DNA of 23,749 nucleotides from a virus, in IMG/VR virus record IMGVR_UViG_3300008117_000991, positions 1 to 23,749 of that record. One strand, given 5' to 3'. The first letter of the stretch is position 1. Each line of letters begins with the position of its first letter. Both the position numbers and the translations under genes were made by a program. The notes under the pieces are model-generated. The model made no database searches. It was not told the DNA's origin and saw only the letters and a list, made by a program, of their open reading frames with translations. Of the stretch, positions 1-6,801 are shown piece after piece.

Positions 1-389
1 ACTTTGACTGTATTTTTCAATGGCAAGTCCTCTTCTAATATCAAAATAGTAAAGTCATCAATACGGGTCAGATCCTTGCCAATCCTTGGTCGGTATGTAG
101 GTGCAACAAGAACTTTCTTAACTTTGTATTTCTTCTTTCCAATAGTTGAATTAATTCCAGGCTCATAAACAAACCCATCTTTTTCCCATTGTTCAACACT
201 TTTCATAGAGTCAAGAAAGTGAGCAACGGTAAATACAATTCTTTCAGAATATAGAAAACCAGAAGTTACGCCTTGTACTTTGACAGCATTTGGATCACCA
301 GTTGCATCTTGACCAAATTCAACGGCATTGGAAAAGGGTATAGATAAAATTAAAAATAAAGATAAAAATACTGATAAAAGTTTTTTCAT
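1..389 (-). CDS. Secreted trypsin-like serine protease, C-terminus beyond the window
   Basis: 129 residues are visible, running off the left edge. A lipophilic signal peptide (residues 1-21, ending PFSNA) is followed by a mature start resembling the trypsin fold entry. The sequence TVAHF puts His57 where TAAHC has the catalytic His, and DDFTIL puts Asp112 where NDIALL has the catalytic Asp. The Ser motif GDSGG would lie outside the window. The Cys that normally follows the His is Phe here, so the usual disulfide is absent. The start ATG at 389 lies exactly 6 nt after a TATAAT box with a TTGACT -35 box at 17 bp, so the mRNA is probably leaderless. Family S1-like fold is likely; substrate unknown. 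It might act on host-surface or competing proteins outside the cell. Confidence 0.72.
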   Translation of the reverse strand, partial: MKKLLSVFLSLFLILSIPFSNAVEFGQDATGDPNAVKVQGVTSGFLYSERIVFTVAHFLDSMKSVEQWEKDGFVYEPGINSTIGKKKYKVKKVLVAPTYRPRIGKDLTRIDDFTILILEEDLPLKNTVK

Positions 390-395
390 ATAATT

Positions 396-424
396 ATTAT
401 ACAGATTTGATACAACAAAGTCAA
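396..424 (-). promoter_or_regulatory. Promoter of the protease gene, leaderless
   Basis: TTGACT (419-424), 17-bp spacer, TATAAT (396-401), then 6 nt to the ATG at 389. No ribosome site can fit between, so the start codon is about +1. Confidence 0.75.
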
Positions 425-470
425 GTAAACAACCTTGATTGGATTTGAACTAACTATAAACGGAACCTTG

Positions 471-544
471 TAGAGCAGGTAGGACTTGAACCTACGATAG
501 CCGAATTATGAGTTCGGGGCCTTGACCAACTTGGCTACTGCTCC
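471..544 (-). tRNA. tRNA with CAT anticodon (elongator Met, or Ile if lysidinylated)
   Basis: A full cloverleaf reads on the minus strand. The acceptor stem GGAGCAG pairs with CTGCTCT, with a G-U pair at 1-72. The D-stem is GCC/GGC, the anticodon stem CCGAA/TTCGG with loop CTCATAA, the variable loop has 5 nt, and the T-stem GTAGG/CCTAC encloses TTCAAGT. The discriminator is A and CCA is not encoded. The anticodon stem lacks the three G-C pairs of initiator tRNA, so it is not fMet. Choosing between elongator Met and Ile(CAT) needs identity-element analysis. Confidence 0.9.
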
Positions 545-550
545 TTATTT

Positions 551-715
551 TTATAGTCCTTTTTGACTAAAAAATATTATAGTAAATAAAATTGTAACTC
601 CCAATACCGTACCCCACGATATAGATCCAACAATCCAAGCAAACACTATTAAAAATAATGGAACCCAAATTATTGATGTTAGTAATAAAAATATAAATGC
701 AGCAAACTTAGTCAT
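551..715 (-). CDS. Small two-span membrane protein
   Basis: 54 residues, nearly all hydrophobic: one span at about residues 5-28 and another at about 34-49, ending with the basic tail SQKGL. It starts 5 nt after the stop of the 434-residue secreted protein and is probably co-transcribed with it. The ribosome site is weak. No family recognised. It could help export or anchor the neighbouring secreted proteins, or be a small lysis-type membrane peptide; neither is supported beyond position and composition. Confidence 0.6.
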   Translation of the reverse strand: MTKFAAFIFLLLTSIIWVPLFLIVFAWIVGSISWGTVLGVTILFTIIFFSQKGL

Positions 716-720
716 TGTTA

Positions 721-2025
721 TTAATTCTTTTTATAAGAAATTTGACAAGGATTCTTTGCTTTGCAGTTTACTTCATATCCCTGAAATTTTGCTTGGTCAA
801 TTGTTTGGTAATATACTTTTGTTTGCTGATTTAACAGATTATTGGATATACGCATGTGATCGGCTTGTTCTTTTTTTGTATAGACATATTTATATCTTTT
901 ATACTCTGGACCAGCAGTAGCAACTACAGTATTTTTATCAATCTGTGTAGCACTTACAATATACCTTCCAGTTTTTGAGGTATAATAAAATGGCTTTAAT
1001 GGTTTAAAATATCCATCTTTCATCAAGTCAGATTTAATTTTGTCTGGAAAATAATTTTTTAATGTTTGATTCGCATCATCAACCCACTTAATTGAAGATT
1101 CTGCTTCAAACCTAATTCTTTCTGCATCTGCAATCAAAGATTTTTTATATGCTTCAGCATTTGACAATTGCGTATAATATTCAGCGTTTGCAGACGCAAC
1201 CAATTTTTTATGGTTAGCCTGAGCAGACAGCATATTCGCATAAGATGTCTTTACCTTATTCCTGGCAGCACTAAATTCTGAATATGGAATTCTTGTTCCG
1301 TCAATTTTAACAGGGTATATCCATCCTAAATCAAAAGATAGAATTGTTTTTGCAGGAACTTCCCATCTCATTCCTGCTTGAGAATATTCCCACTCAAAGT
1401 CCCAGTTAAAGTCTATCCAGTTTGGCTTTTCCCACTCATTCCAGCCAGCAACTAACTGATAGATAACATTATCTCCACCAGGAATGCCAAAATGACCATA
1501 TCTGCTGTCTTTGGCTTCTCCAGAAAGTATTGGTCCCACAGGAGCACCAGTAGGCCCAAGATCCCTCCTTCCTCCATCTTGAGTAGAAAGTCTGATTAAA
1601 GAATTAACACCATTTGAACTTCTTGAATTTAAAATGTTAACGTCGACTACGCAATCTTTTGATTGCGCTACACCATATCTATCTACAGAACTTGGTTTAC
1701 ATCCTGTATCTTTCACGATGTCAATGCTTTTTACTATTTTAACTTGGTCAACTTGTTTCCATTCTAACATTGCATTTTGGTAATCAGCAATAGATTGTGT
1801 TTCTTTTACGCCAGCAGTGTTTTTAATATTTTGAAGATTTGAATTATAATTATTTTGAATACTTAAAACATTTTTAGAATGATAATCGTTTGCAGCATTA
1901 AGGGACAAAGCGTACTGGTTATTTATTTGTTGCTGTAAATTTGACCTTTCTAGAAATTCATTTGCCTGAGCAGGCGAGGGAGCAATCAAAGAGATTGCAA
2001 AAATAATAGCGATAAGTTTCTTCAT
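721..2025 (-). CDS. Secreted protein with central coiled coil, unknown function
   Basis: 434 residues. The signal peptide (1-22) ends in SPAQA, a good signal-peptidase I site. The N-terminal part to about residue 90 is Asn/Gln-rich and helical. A region with Cys109 and Cys125 follows, then a Trp-rich stretch (about 190-225, several W-x-W pairs), an Ala-rich predicted coiled coil (about 250-325), and a basic C-terminus with Cys421 and Cys427. The two Cys pairs fit disulfides outside the cytoplasm. The SD GAAAGG lies 8 nt before the ATG and a consensus promoter lies upstream. I do not recognise the family. With the nearby secreted protease it suggests a locus acting at the host envelope or outside the cell. 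Confidence 0.85.
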   Translation of the reverse strand: MKKLIAIIFAISLIAPSPAQANEFLERSNLQQQINNQYALSLNAANDYHSKNVLSIQNNYNSNLQNIKNTAGVKETQSIADYQNAMLEWKQVDQVKIVKSIDIVKDTGCKPSSVDRYGVAQSKDCVVDVNILNSRSSNGVNSLIRLSTQDGGRRDLGPTGAPVGPILSGEAKDSRYGHFGIPGGDNVIYQLVAGWNEWEKPNWIDFNWDFEWEYSQAGMRWEVPAKTILSFDLGWIYPVKIDGTRIPYSEFSAARNKVKTSYANMLSAQANHKKLVASANAEYYTQLSNAEAYKKSLIADAERIRFEAESSIKWVDDANQTLKNYFPDKIKSDLMKDGYFKPLKPFYYTSKTGRYIVSATQIDKNTVVATAGPEYKRYKYVYTKKEQADHMRISNNLLNQQTKVYYQTIDQAKFQGYEVNCKAKNPCQISYKKN

Positions 2026-2056
2026 TGTAAAGCCTTTCTGTTTAGGTTGTATACTA

Positions 2057-2086
2057 ATTATAGAACAGGGCAGGGTAGATTGTCAA
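2057..2086 (-). promoter_or_regulatory. Consensus sigma70 promoter of the secreted protein
   Basis: TTGACA (2081-2086), 18-bp spacer, TATAAT (2057-2062). It overlaps the last codons of the upstream gene, so this gene can be read independently of the tiny-gene operon. The leader of about 25 nt has a GAAAGG site. Confidence 0.8.
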
Positions 2087-2379
2087 ATACCGTTGTCTTC
2101 AAGTCTTCGTAATATTTCTACTGTATCTGGATCAGCAAGCATTTCATCAAAAGCCTCTTTAACTGCAGGCCTCATTTCTGGCAGGGTATACAAATCATCT
2201 TTCGTAATCTTATATAGAATATTCATTACTCTTACACAATCATCATGTCTATACCAGGTATAACAGTATAGTTTATTGTTAATCTCAACAACATTAGGGC
2301 AAGACCTATAGTCACTTACGATCTGGTCTATAACAGCCTTATAGCCCCATCTAATGGCACTCCAAGGTGGCTTAATCAT
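2083..2379 (-). CDS. Hypothetical protein, 98 residues
   Basis: The N-terminus is rich in Trp and Tyr and the C-terminus is acidic and helical (about 67-98). Scattered Cys do not form a clear metal motif. The start overlaps the stop of the CDGSH gene by one base (TAATG), showing translational coupling in the minus-strand operon. No family recognised. Confidence 0.8.
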   Translation of the reverse strand: MIKPPWSAIRWGYKAVIDQIVSDYRSCPNVVEINNKLYCYTWYRHDDCVRVMNILYKITKDDLYTLPEMRPAVKEAFDEMLADPDTVEILRRLEDNGI

Positions 2380-2564
2380 TACACGCCTTTAGTTTTTTTG
2401 ATAGCCTCTAACACAAGAATTTTCATACCAAGACCATTTAATTTACCATCTGAAATATCAATAGCCTCAATGGCTTCAGTTATTTTATCTTTAACTTGCT
2501 TAACAACACTGTGAGTACCATTACAATTTGGATACTCTGTTGAAAATCCACAGCCACATGGCAT
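2379..2564 (-). CDS. CDGSH-type iron-sulfur mini-protein
   Basis: 61 residues. The N-terminus carries C3-x-C5-x2-S8-x3-P12-x-C14-N15-G16-T17-H18, which matches the CDGSH signature C-x-C-x2-(S/T)-x3-P-x-C-D-G-(S/A/T)-H except that Asp is Asn. In that family the three Cys and the His bind a redox-active, acid-labile 2Fe-2S cluster. The rest (about 20-61) is a charged helix unlike known CDGSH proteins. There is no membrane span. GAGGAA lies 7 nt before the ATG. Confidence in the motif is high; the role (electron transfer or cluster donation) is inferred. Confidence 0.75.
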   Translation of the reverse strand: MPCGCGFSTEYPNCNGTHSVVKQVKDKITEAIEAIDISDGKLNGLGMKILVLEAIKKTKGV

Positions 2565-2568
2565 ATTG

Positions 2569-2835
2569 TTATTCCTCTATTTCTGTTTTCATATGATAAA
2601 AAGTTCCCCATCTATCATAAATTGGCCAAAGTTTTTCCCAAATAAATCCATCTATTCTATATCCAAAAGAAGAATCAATGCCATTTTCTTCTCTATCAAA
2701 CATACGCATCATAGCATTTGATGCAAAGTGTCCTGCTAAATTTGCCAGCCATCGTAATGGTGGACGGGAGTTATCAATTCTCACTGACTCCCACTCTAAA
2801 CTATCATCGTCGTACATGTCTGTGTGGACCCCCAC
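2569..2835 (-). CDS. Hypothetical protein, 88 residues, GTG start
   Basis: Rich in Trp and acidic residues, with no Cys and no recognised domain. The GTG start at 2835 is preferred because GGGAG lies 7 nt upstream; the internal ATG at 2817 has a less well spaced G-rich stretch. It overlaps the end of the preceding gene by 32 nt in another frame and ends 4 nt before the CDGSH gene. Confidence 0.7.
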   Translation of the reverse strand: MGVHTDMYDDDSLEWESVRIDNSRPPLRWLANLAGHFASNAMMRMFDREENGIDSSFGYRIDGFIWEKLWPIYDRWGTFYHMKTEIEE

Positions 2836-2983
2836 GAACTAACTCCCATTCTCCAGTTTCTTTAGCAACAAATACATCTCCAGTTTGTCTATCTACCAAC
2901 AAATATTTTTCAGGACATTTGGTTTTAAGTGTAACAACAACTGATTTTTCTAATTCTGCAAACTCTACTGGCTCTCTACTCAT
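2804..2983 (-). CDS. Hypothetical small protein, 59 residues
   Basis: Starts at the ATG at 2983, with AGGAG 7 nt upstream; its start overlaps the stop of the preceding membrane peptide (ATGA). The sequence is beta-strand-like, with YLLVDRQTGDVFVA in the middle and a Gly/His/Arg-rich end. No family recognised. The longer in-frame version starting at 3037 would overlap the membrane-peptide gene and has no ribosome site. Confidence 0.7.
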   Translation of the reverse strand: MSREPVEFAELEKSVVVTLKTKCPEKYLLVDRQTGDVFVAKETGEWELVRGGPHRHVRR

Positions 2984-3144
2984 ACAATTACTCCTATTAA
3001 AAATCCAATTATAAATGAAAATAATCCTACTGCCCAATAAAAGGTTTTGGCATAATGCTTTATGAGTATGCTTTTAACCACTTCTTTAGGAACAATAATC
3101 TCATAGCCTTCATTGTCTGGATCATCAAACTTATATTCTGTCAC
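2980..3144 (-). CDS. Small single-span membrane protein, GTG start
   Basis: 54 residues: an acidic N-terminal half, then a basic patch (KHYAK) and a span at about residues 35-54 ending at the C-terminus, so it is tail-anchored. The GTG at 3144 has GAAGGAG 5 nt upstream and overlaps the stop of the zinc-finger gene (GTGA). The 3' end overlaps the next gene (ATGA). Function unknown. Confidence 0.7.
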   Translation of the reverse strand: MTEYKFDDPDNEGYEIIVPKEVVKSILIKHYAKTFYWAVGLFSFIIGFLIGVIV

Positions 3145-3248
3145 TTGTGCTCCTTCATATGTCTATTTAGTGTATCATGAGCAAAAATACCCCAACGCAC
3201 TTCTGTTTCTTTTTTGCACACGGGACAAATAACAATTTTTCCATTCAT
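3141..3248 (-). CDS. Tiny C2H2-type zinc-finger protein
   Basis: 35 residues. The layout is Cys8-x2-Cys11, a 17-residue span with aromatic and hydrophobic core positions, then two late His (His30 and His34, with another at 24). This is a single classical-looking finger making up the whole protein. The ATG at 3248 lies 6 nt after a TATACT box with a TTTACA -35 box at 17 bp and has no ribosome site, so its mRNA is likely leaderless and heads the operon running to 2083. A nucleic-acid or protein-binding role is inferred. Confidence 0.68.
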   Translation of the reverse strand: MNGKIVICPVCKKETEVRWGIFAHDTLNRHMKEHK

Positions 3249-3254
3249 ACTTTT

Positions 3255-3283
3255 AGTATACACTAAACCGACAAAATTGTAAA
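3255..3283 (-). promoter_or_regulatory. Leaderless promoter of the zinc-finger operon
   Basis: TTTACA (3278-3283), 17 bp, TATACT (3255-3260), 6 nt to the ATG at 3248. Confidence 0.7.
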
Positions 3284-3284
3284 G

Positions 3285-3455
3285 TTAGATATCCTTATAT
3301 TCTTCAAAAAGTTTTAAAATTTCATCAGAATATTTGTCATAATCTATTTCAATAATAGTATTATCAGAATTTATTTTATGTATCTTTATTTCTTGTCCAA
3401 TTTTAAATAATATATTATCTATCTTATCTTTTATGTTCATTCTATTTACATTCAT
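3285..3455 (-). CDS. Hypothetical small acidic protein
   Basis: 56 residues from the ATG at 3455, or 51 from the ATG at 3440. Ile/Lys/Asp-rich, one helix-strand-helix by eye, no Cys. The only SD-like bases (AAGGA) sit in the stop region of the preceding gene and overlap the first ATG, so the true start may be 3440. No family recognised. Confidence 0.6.
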   Translation of the reverse strand: MNVNRMNIKDKIDNILFKIGQEIKIHKINSDNTIIEIDYDKYSDEILKLFEEYKDI

Positions 3456-3457
3456 CC

Positions 3458-3613
3458 TTAAAACTTTGATAGACTTTCAGATATTATTCGTAATCTTTCT
3501 CTTAATTCCCATCTCTCATGTTTAGATAGGTATGGTTTGTCAGACATACGATTTTTATTTTTTTCAGCCCTTTTACGTTGCGTTTCTGACTTATTGTCAT
3601 TAGACTGTTTCAT
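3458..3613 (-). CDS. Small highly charged helical protein
   Basis: 51 residues, very basic in the first half (KSETQRKRAEKNKNR) and Arg/Glu-helical in the second. It begins at the TAATG overlap with the membrane peptide before it. Such peptides can bind nucleic acid; no family recognised. Confidence 0.62.
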   Translation of the reverse strand: MKQSNDNKSETQRKRAEKNKNRMSDKPYLSKHERWELRERLRIISESLSKF

Positions 3614-3708
3614 TAGATAAGGGCAAAGAATACTAATGATGCTAGAATAACCATAACAGATATAATAACCTTCTGCTTAGTCTCTCTTGACCACTCTTCT
3701 GTATTCAT
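3613..3708 (-). CDS. 31-residue single-span membrane peptide
   Basis: A short polar N-terminus (about 12 residues) is followed by one hydrophobic span to the C-terminus. GGAG lies 5 nt before the ATG, and the stop overlaps the next start by one base. The ribosome site and overlap are the best evidence that it is translated. Confidence 0.55.
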   Translation of the reverse strand: MNTEEWSRETKQKVIISVMVILASLVFFALI

Positions 3709-3716
3709 ATTATCTC

Positions 3717-3836
3717 CTATCCCCAATGTTTAAAATCAAAATGTTTTTCGCAGACGTCTATAATCTTGCCTGTATTTTTTCCTGGCTGAGTATATTTTGA
3801 CTCTTCGTCACAATAATAACATTTTGCTTTTTCCAT
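3717..3836 (-). CDS. Small zinc-ribbon-like protein
   Basis: 39 residues with Cys6-x2-Cys9 and a distal Cys29 and His32 (and His37), a CCCH or CCHH metal site. The ATG directly follows the stop of the upstream gene (TAA then ATG). The last codons of that upstream gene form a TATAAT at 3843-3848, 6 nt before this ATG, so an internal leaderless start is possible. Confidence 0.6.
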   Translation of the reverse strand: MEKAKCYYCDEESKYTQPGKNTGKIIDVCEKHFDFKHWG

Positions 3837-3947
3837 TTATTTATTATAGCATGTTGGACAATGTTCCCATTTGTCCTTAATATCAATATCTATCATAAAT
3901 ATAACACCGCAACTGTAGCAAAGATATTTTATTTTTTCTTTATCCAT
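3837..3947 (-). CDS. Tiny four-Cys zinc-ribbon protein
   Basis: 36 residues with Cys10-x2-Cys13 and Cys30-x2-Cys33, two knuckles 16 residues apart, typical of rubredoxin-like zinc ribbons. It overlaps the 3' end of the gene before it by 8 nt. It is one of at least six such mini-proteins in the window. Confidence 0.65.
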   Translation of the reverse strand: MDKEKIKYLCYSCGVIFMIDIDIKDKWEHCPTCYNK

Positions 3948-4125
3948 GCTCATACCAAGTAGGGGCTTCGTCTTCTATGGCATCCAATATTTCTTCTGCC
4001 AATTGCTTAGCCAACCTATCCTTGTGTTTTCCTTTAAGTTGATCATAAATAATTTCAACTATAGAATCAATCTTGGACTCACGAGATAACATGGCAAACC
4101 CATTATATAATACCTTTATGTCCAT
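3940..4125 (-). CDS. Hypothetical helical protein, 61 residues
   Basis: Predicted all-helical, with a Lys/Asp/Glu-rich middle and no Cys. First gene of the minus operon; its start lies back to back with the GIY-YIG-like gene on the other strand, overlapping it by 8 nt. Widely spaced hydrophobics suggest a small helical bundle. No family recognised. Confidence 0.7.
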   Translation of the reverse strand: MDIKVLYNGFAMLSRESKIDSIVEIIYDQLKGKHKDRLAKQLAEEILDAIEDEAPTWYEHG

Positions 4126-4432
4126 TCTATATGTGATTTATCATGAAAAATATCATGCCATCAAGGTAGGTGTGGGGGATATCACAGGTAGAAGGTTTCG
4201 CCAACATAGGGCCAAGGGGTGGGAATTAGTGGCATATTGGTATTTTCAAGATCGGCGGGGATGTAGAAGAATAGAATCTACAGTACTACAAATACTAAGG
4301 GATAAATACGGCTATTACCTACATAAGGAAGACATGCCATATGGGGGCTATACGGAGACATTTGATGCCTCAAAAATAACCAAAAGAAAGATAATTGGTT
4401 TGGTCAATAAATCTATAAAGAAATACACTTAG
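4118..4432 (+). CDS. GIY-YIG-like nuclease-domain protein (putative homing-type or T5orf172-like)
   Basis: 104 residues from the ATG at 4118. The N-terminus LYVIY followed by IKVGVGD at residues 15-21 fits the two short strands of a GIY-YIG core, with Arg25/Arg26 and His30 next and Glu53 (RRIES) in the metal-binding Glu position. The length fits a bare catalytic domain. This start is chosen over the in-frame ATG at 4073 because TATAAT (4106-4111) lies exactly 6 nt upstream and no SD exists. It is the only plus-strand gene among minus neighbours and overlaps the end of the sulfotransferase gene by 20 nt, consistent with insertion of a mobile gene. The key Tyr-Tyr spacing is divergent, so activity is uncertain. 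Confidence 0.68.
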   Translation: MSILYVIYHEKYHAIKVGVGDITGRRFRQHRAKGWELVAYWYFQDRRGCRRIESTVLQILRDKYGYYLHKEDMPYGGYTETFDASKITKRKIIGLVNKSIKKYT

Positions 4433-5045
4433 ACTTGATTTTATCGTATGCCTCGTAAAATTTAAACAAATCTACTTGGCCTACAGCCTCTTTGATAACA
4501 TCATAGCCTGAAGCATTTTTACTACTTACCATATAACCATTCTTATAGTCTTTTAGTTTAGTTTTATATTTTTCTGTTATAATTTTAATATTTAATAAAT
4601 TTGCTATATGACAGGTTGTTTCAAATGGATAAGACACTAGTTGATCATAGTCTACTATTATTTTGCTTTGGCTTGATAGTTTTGTATAATGATCACAATA
4701 TTGGTTAGCCCTATCTTGTATATCTTTTATTTGTAATAATGATATGTCTTCAAAGTTTCTATGTTTTTGCTTTATAGCCATAGTAATGTCTGATATAAGT
4801 AAATCTTTTGGATCCCTGGCTATGGTTATCATTTTGAGTTGACCTATTTCCAACCCGCTCCAAAAACGAGCATTGTTATTTAGAAGGCCTCCAATTGCAT
4901 AACCCCAAGTCTGAGGTTTAGGTTCATGATATTTTAGCACTACATGTCCAGTATGTACAAATAGTCTTTCTTGTAGATAATGACTTCCTGTACGAGGAAC
5001 TGTAACTATTGCCCAATCTTTGACAATGTTCAAGGCATCATTCAT
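4413..5045 (-). CDS. PAPS-dependent sulfotransferase (first of two)
   Basis: 210 residues. Residues 14-27 (VTVPRTGSHYL) form the 5'-phosphosulfate-binding loop, equivalent to YPKSGT in cytosolic sulfotransferases. Residues 71-85 (KMITIARDPKDLLIS) form the 3'-phosphate-binding motif with the R-x-P-x-D-x3-S pattern. A VDYDQL segment near residue 135 matches the conserved YEDL region. Such enzymes move a sulfonate group from PAPS to a hydroxyl or amine on sugars, lipids or tyrosine; the acceptor is not predictable. It is shorter than eukaryotic enzymes (about 280-300) but complete for the core. No SD; TATAGT lies 7 nt before the ATG. Last gene of the modification cassette. Confidence 0.82.
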   Translation of the reverse strand: MNDALNIVKDWAIVTVPRTGSHYLQERLFVHTGHVVLKYHEPKPQTWGYAIGGLLNNNARFWSGLEIGQLKMITIARDPKDLLISDITMAIKQKHRNFEDISLLQIKDIQDRANQYCDHYTKLSSQSKIIVDYDQLVSYPFETTCHIANLLNIKIITEKYKTKLKDYKNGYMVSSKNASGYDVIKEAVGQVDLFKFYEAYDKIKSKCISL

Positions 5046-5048
5046 ATT

Positions 5049-5663
5049 TTATACTATATCGTACCACAATGGTACTGTATATCTTGTTCCAGATATTACG
5101 GTTTTGACTTCATGAGCAAAATTATACGTTCCTGGAAAATAAATCAAATCACCTTTTTTAGGTTTTATTAATAAGTCATGATCTAGAAAATATAATTCTC
5201 CGCCCTCATAGTCATCATTTAAATATATAATGCTGGCTAAAGGACTTGCATTTGGATTACCGATGTCATCTACATGAACTCCTAAACTTGTTCCTGCATC
5301 CCATTTCACTACACAAATTGGTTGATTTGGTCTTGGTATTATTTTTACAGAAAAAGAATTTTCTATTAACGCACCAACTTTGTCAAAAAGCCATGCAAAA
5401 CTTTGCATTGGAGGGCTGTTAAATACTTGAAACCAATTACACTCTTGTCCATTTTCATCCCATTGACAAGGTATTTTCTGTCCATTAAACATTTTTGTAT
5501 AATTTATTAATTCATCACAAGTTTGATAATCTAAAAAATTATTGATAACTATGATATTTTCTTTATTATTGCTTACCCTCTCAAAATACTGTTTATAAGC
5601 ATCAGACCTATCAAAAGAGTCTGGATCATGTCCTATGTCTTTTCCATTTATCTTATAACCCAT
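5049..5663 (-). CDS. 2-oxoglutarate/Fe(II) dioxygenase, prolyl-4-hydroxylase type
   Basis: 204 residues from the ATG at 5663. The double-stranded beta-helix core shows GVHVDD (iron ligands His130 and Asp132), then YLNDDYEGGELYF, the GDLIYFPG strand, NFAHEV with the third iron ligand His184, and GTRYTVPLW with Arg194 placed to bind the 2-oxoglutarate carboxylate. All cofactor ligands are present, so it should be active. It hydroxylates an unknown substrate. The ATG at 5663 is preferred over the upstream GTG because TATAAT lies 6 nt before it and neither has an SD. Flanked on both sides by sulfotransferases. Confidence 0.88.
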   Translation of the reverse strand: MGYKINGKDIGHDPDSFDRSDAYKQYFERVSNNKENIIVINNFLDYQTCDELINYTKMFNGQKIPCQWDENGQECNWFQVFNSPPMQSFAWLFDKVGALIENSFSVKIIPRPNQPICVVKWDAGTSLGVHVDDIGNPNASPLASIIYLNDDYEGGELYFLDHDLLIKPKKGDLIYFPGTYNFAHEVKTVISGTRYTVPLWYDIV

Positions 5664-5683
5664 TTTTATATTATACACTTCAT

Positions 5684-6211
5684 TTAAGGTTTTAATGCTT
5701 TATTTTTTACTTGTTCATATAATTTATTTAATTCTTTTAAATCATATTCTTTGACCTTTTCTTTAACAAGATCATAGTGTGATGACTTAGTGCTGGTTGT
5801 TATATGTTTTTCACTAATATTATCTTGAACTTCTTCAAATGGGGTTTCATTTATTTCAGTTATATTCAATTCTTTAATTAATGTTTTGATAATGCCATCA
5901 GGATTCTGTAGCAAATCTTCATATTTAAATATTATTGCAGGTCTTTTTAACAACTCTGTATAAAAACCAGAATATTTTTTGATTAAGTCAGAAATCTTAT
6001 AAAATTCATCATAATGAGAAAGTTTTGTTGCTTCAGATGTTATTGAGTCTAAAGGATTTCTGACTACAACTATAATGGTACCTTCTACAAAATAATGATA
6101 TTTAGGAAATTGATATCCAGTTTTGGCTACTATCAAATTAGACAGATAAACGCTACCAGATCTGGGATATGTACATATTGAAACTGATTCTATAGTTCTT
6201 AAATTGCTCAT
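5684..6211 (-). CDS. PAPS-dependent sulfotransferase (second, short form)
   Basis: 175 residues. CTYPRSGSVYL (13-23) is the 5'-phosphosulfate loop. TIIVVVRNPLDSITS (45-59) is the 3'-phosphate motif, with Arg51, Pro53, Asp55 and Ser59. IIFKYEDLLQNP (93-104) is a textbook YEDL motif. The spacing between the first two motifs is unusually short, meaning the helical acceptor-binding insert is reduced. Sequence similarity with the 4413-5045 protein is confined to the motifs and a few C-terminal positions (SSHYDLVKE versus ASGYDVIKE), so they are diverged paralogues. The ATG at 6211 has no SD; TACAAT lies 8 nt upstream. First gene of the cassette. Confidence 0.85.
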   Translation of the reverse strand: MSNLRTIESVSICTYPRSGSVYLSNLIVAKTGYQFPKYHYFVEGTIIVVVRNPLDSITSEATKLSHYDEFYKISDLIKKYSGFYTELLKRPAIIFKYEDLLQNPDGIIKTLIKELNITEINETPFEEVQDNISEKHITTSTKSSHYDLVKEKVKEYDLKELNKLYEQVKNKALKP

Positions 6212-6516
6212 TATTTATGATTGTATCATGAGTTATGCTAAAGTTCGGCGGAAAATAGAAATACAAACCCCCCTATGCTCTAAACGAGCACTATGGGTTA
6301 ATATATCTATATCCCCGATAAAATGGAGGGGATGTAAAGTATCCCCATTATCCCCCATAGTAGAATATATCCCATATGGGACCAAAGGTGGTTTTATGTG
6401 TACCGTCGCTTAAAAGGTTTTATAATAGCCCAATGCATTTACATCAGGTTTATACTAGGATATCTGATACGAAGATAGTTTATTATTGTCAACAGTGTGG
6501 ATGGGAAAAGACAGAG

Positions 6517-6580
6517 TTATCCACAGGTTAGACACATCTATATTGGTTTGAATATAGAAGTTATCCACAGGTTATCCACA
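6517..6580 (+). other. DnaA-box cluster
   Basis: Three exact TTATCCACA 9-mers at 6517-6525, 6561-6569 and 6572-6580; the last two are 11 bp apart, on the same face of the helix. A degenerate inverted box (TGTGGATGG) lies at 6496-6504. Perfect boxes in this arrangement are typical of DnaA-dependent origins or DnaA-titration sites. Confidence 0.7.
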
Positions 6581-6772
6581 GATAAATCTTACTGATATTA
6601 TTTCTATATGGAGTAGAAGTGGAGTAAAGTGGAGGATAGTGGAGGATGGAACGTTTTTATAAGGCGGGATCGTAATGTCGCTGCCAAACCTTACATCCCT
6701 ATATCTTCAAACCTCACAAACCCTCATACCATATATGCCCGATATTGTCAAACCATCATATAAGGTTTGGGC

Positions 6773-6801
6773 ATTATAGCCTAAATATGGGGGTTTGTCA
6801 A
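6773..6801 (-). promoter_or_regulatory. Perfect consensus promoter with no adjacent gene
   Basis: TTGACA (6796-6801), 17 bp, TATAAT (6773-6778). Transcription would cross the DnaA-box region towards the sulfotransferase at 6211, giving a 550-nt leader or an untranslated RNA. An ATTACGAAC box (6806-6814) lies 4 bp upstream of the -35. Confidence 0.7.

Noticed and set aside
421-465. tRNA-like T-arm (TTCAAAT) next to the tRNA gene
   Set aside because: Stem pairing has a mismatch and no acceptor or anticodon arm can be built around it.
2718-3014. Plus-strand open frame of 98 codons
   Set aside because: Shadow of three minus-strand genes joined by ATGA/GTGA overlaps and good ribosome sites.
6204-6413. 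Plus-strand open frame of 69 codons
   Set aside because: No ribosome site, unusual composition, overlaps the start of the sulfotransferase gene; likely chance.
6517-6580. Host chromosomal oriC
   Set aside because: No dnaA, dnaN or rpmH nearby and all neighbouring genes look phage-like; a phage origin or titration site is more likely.
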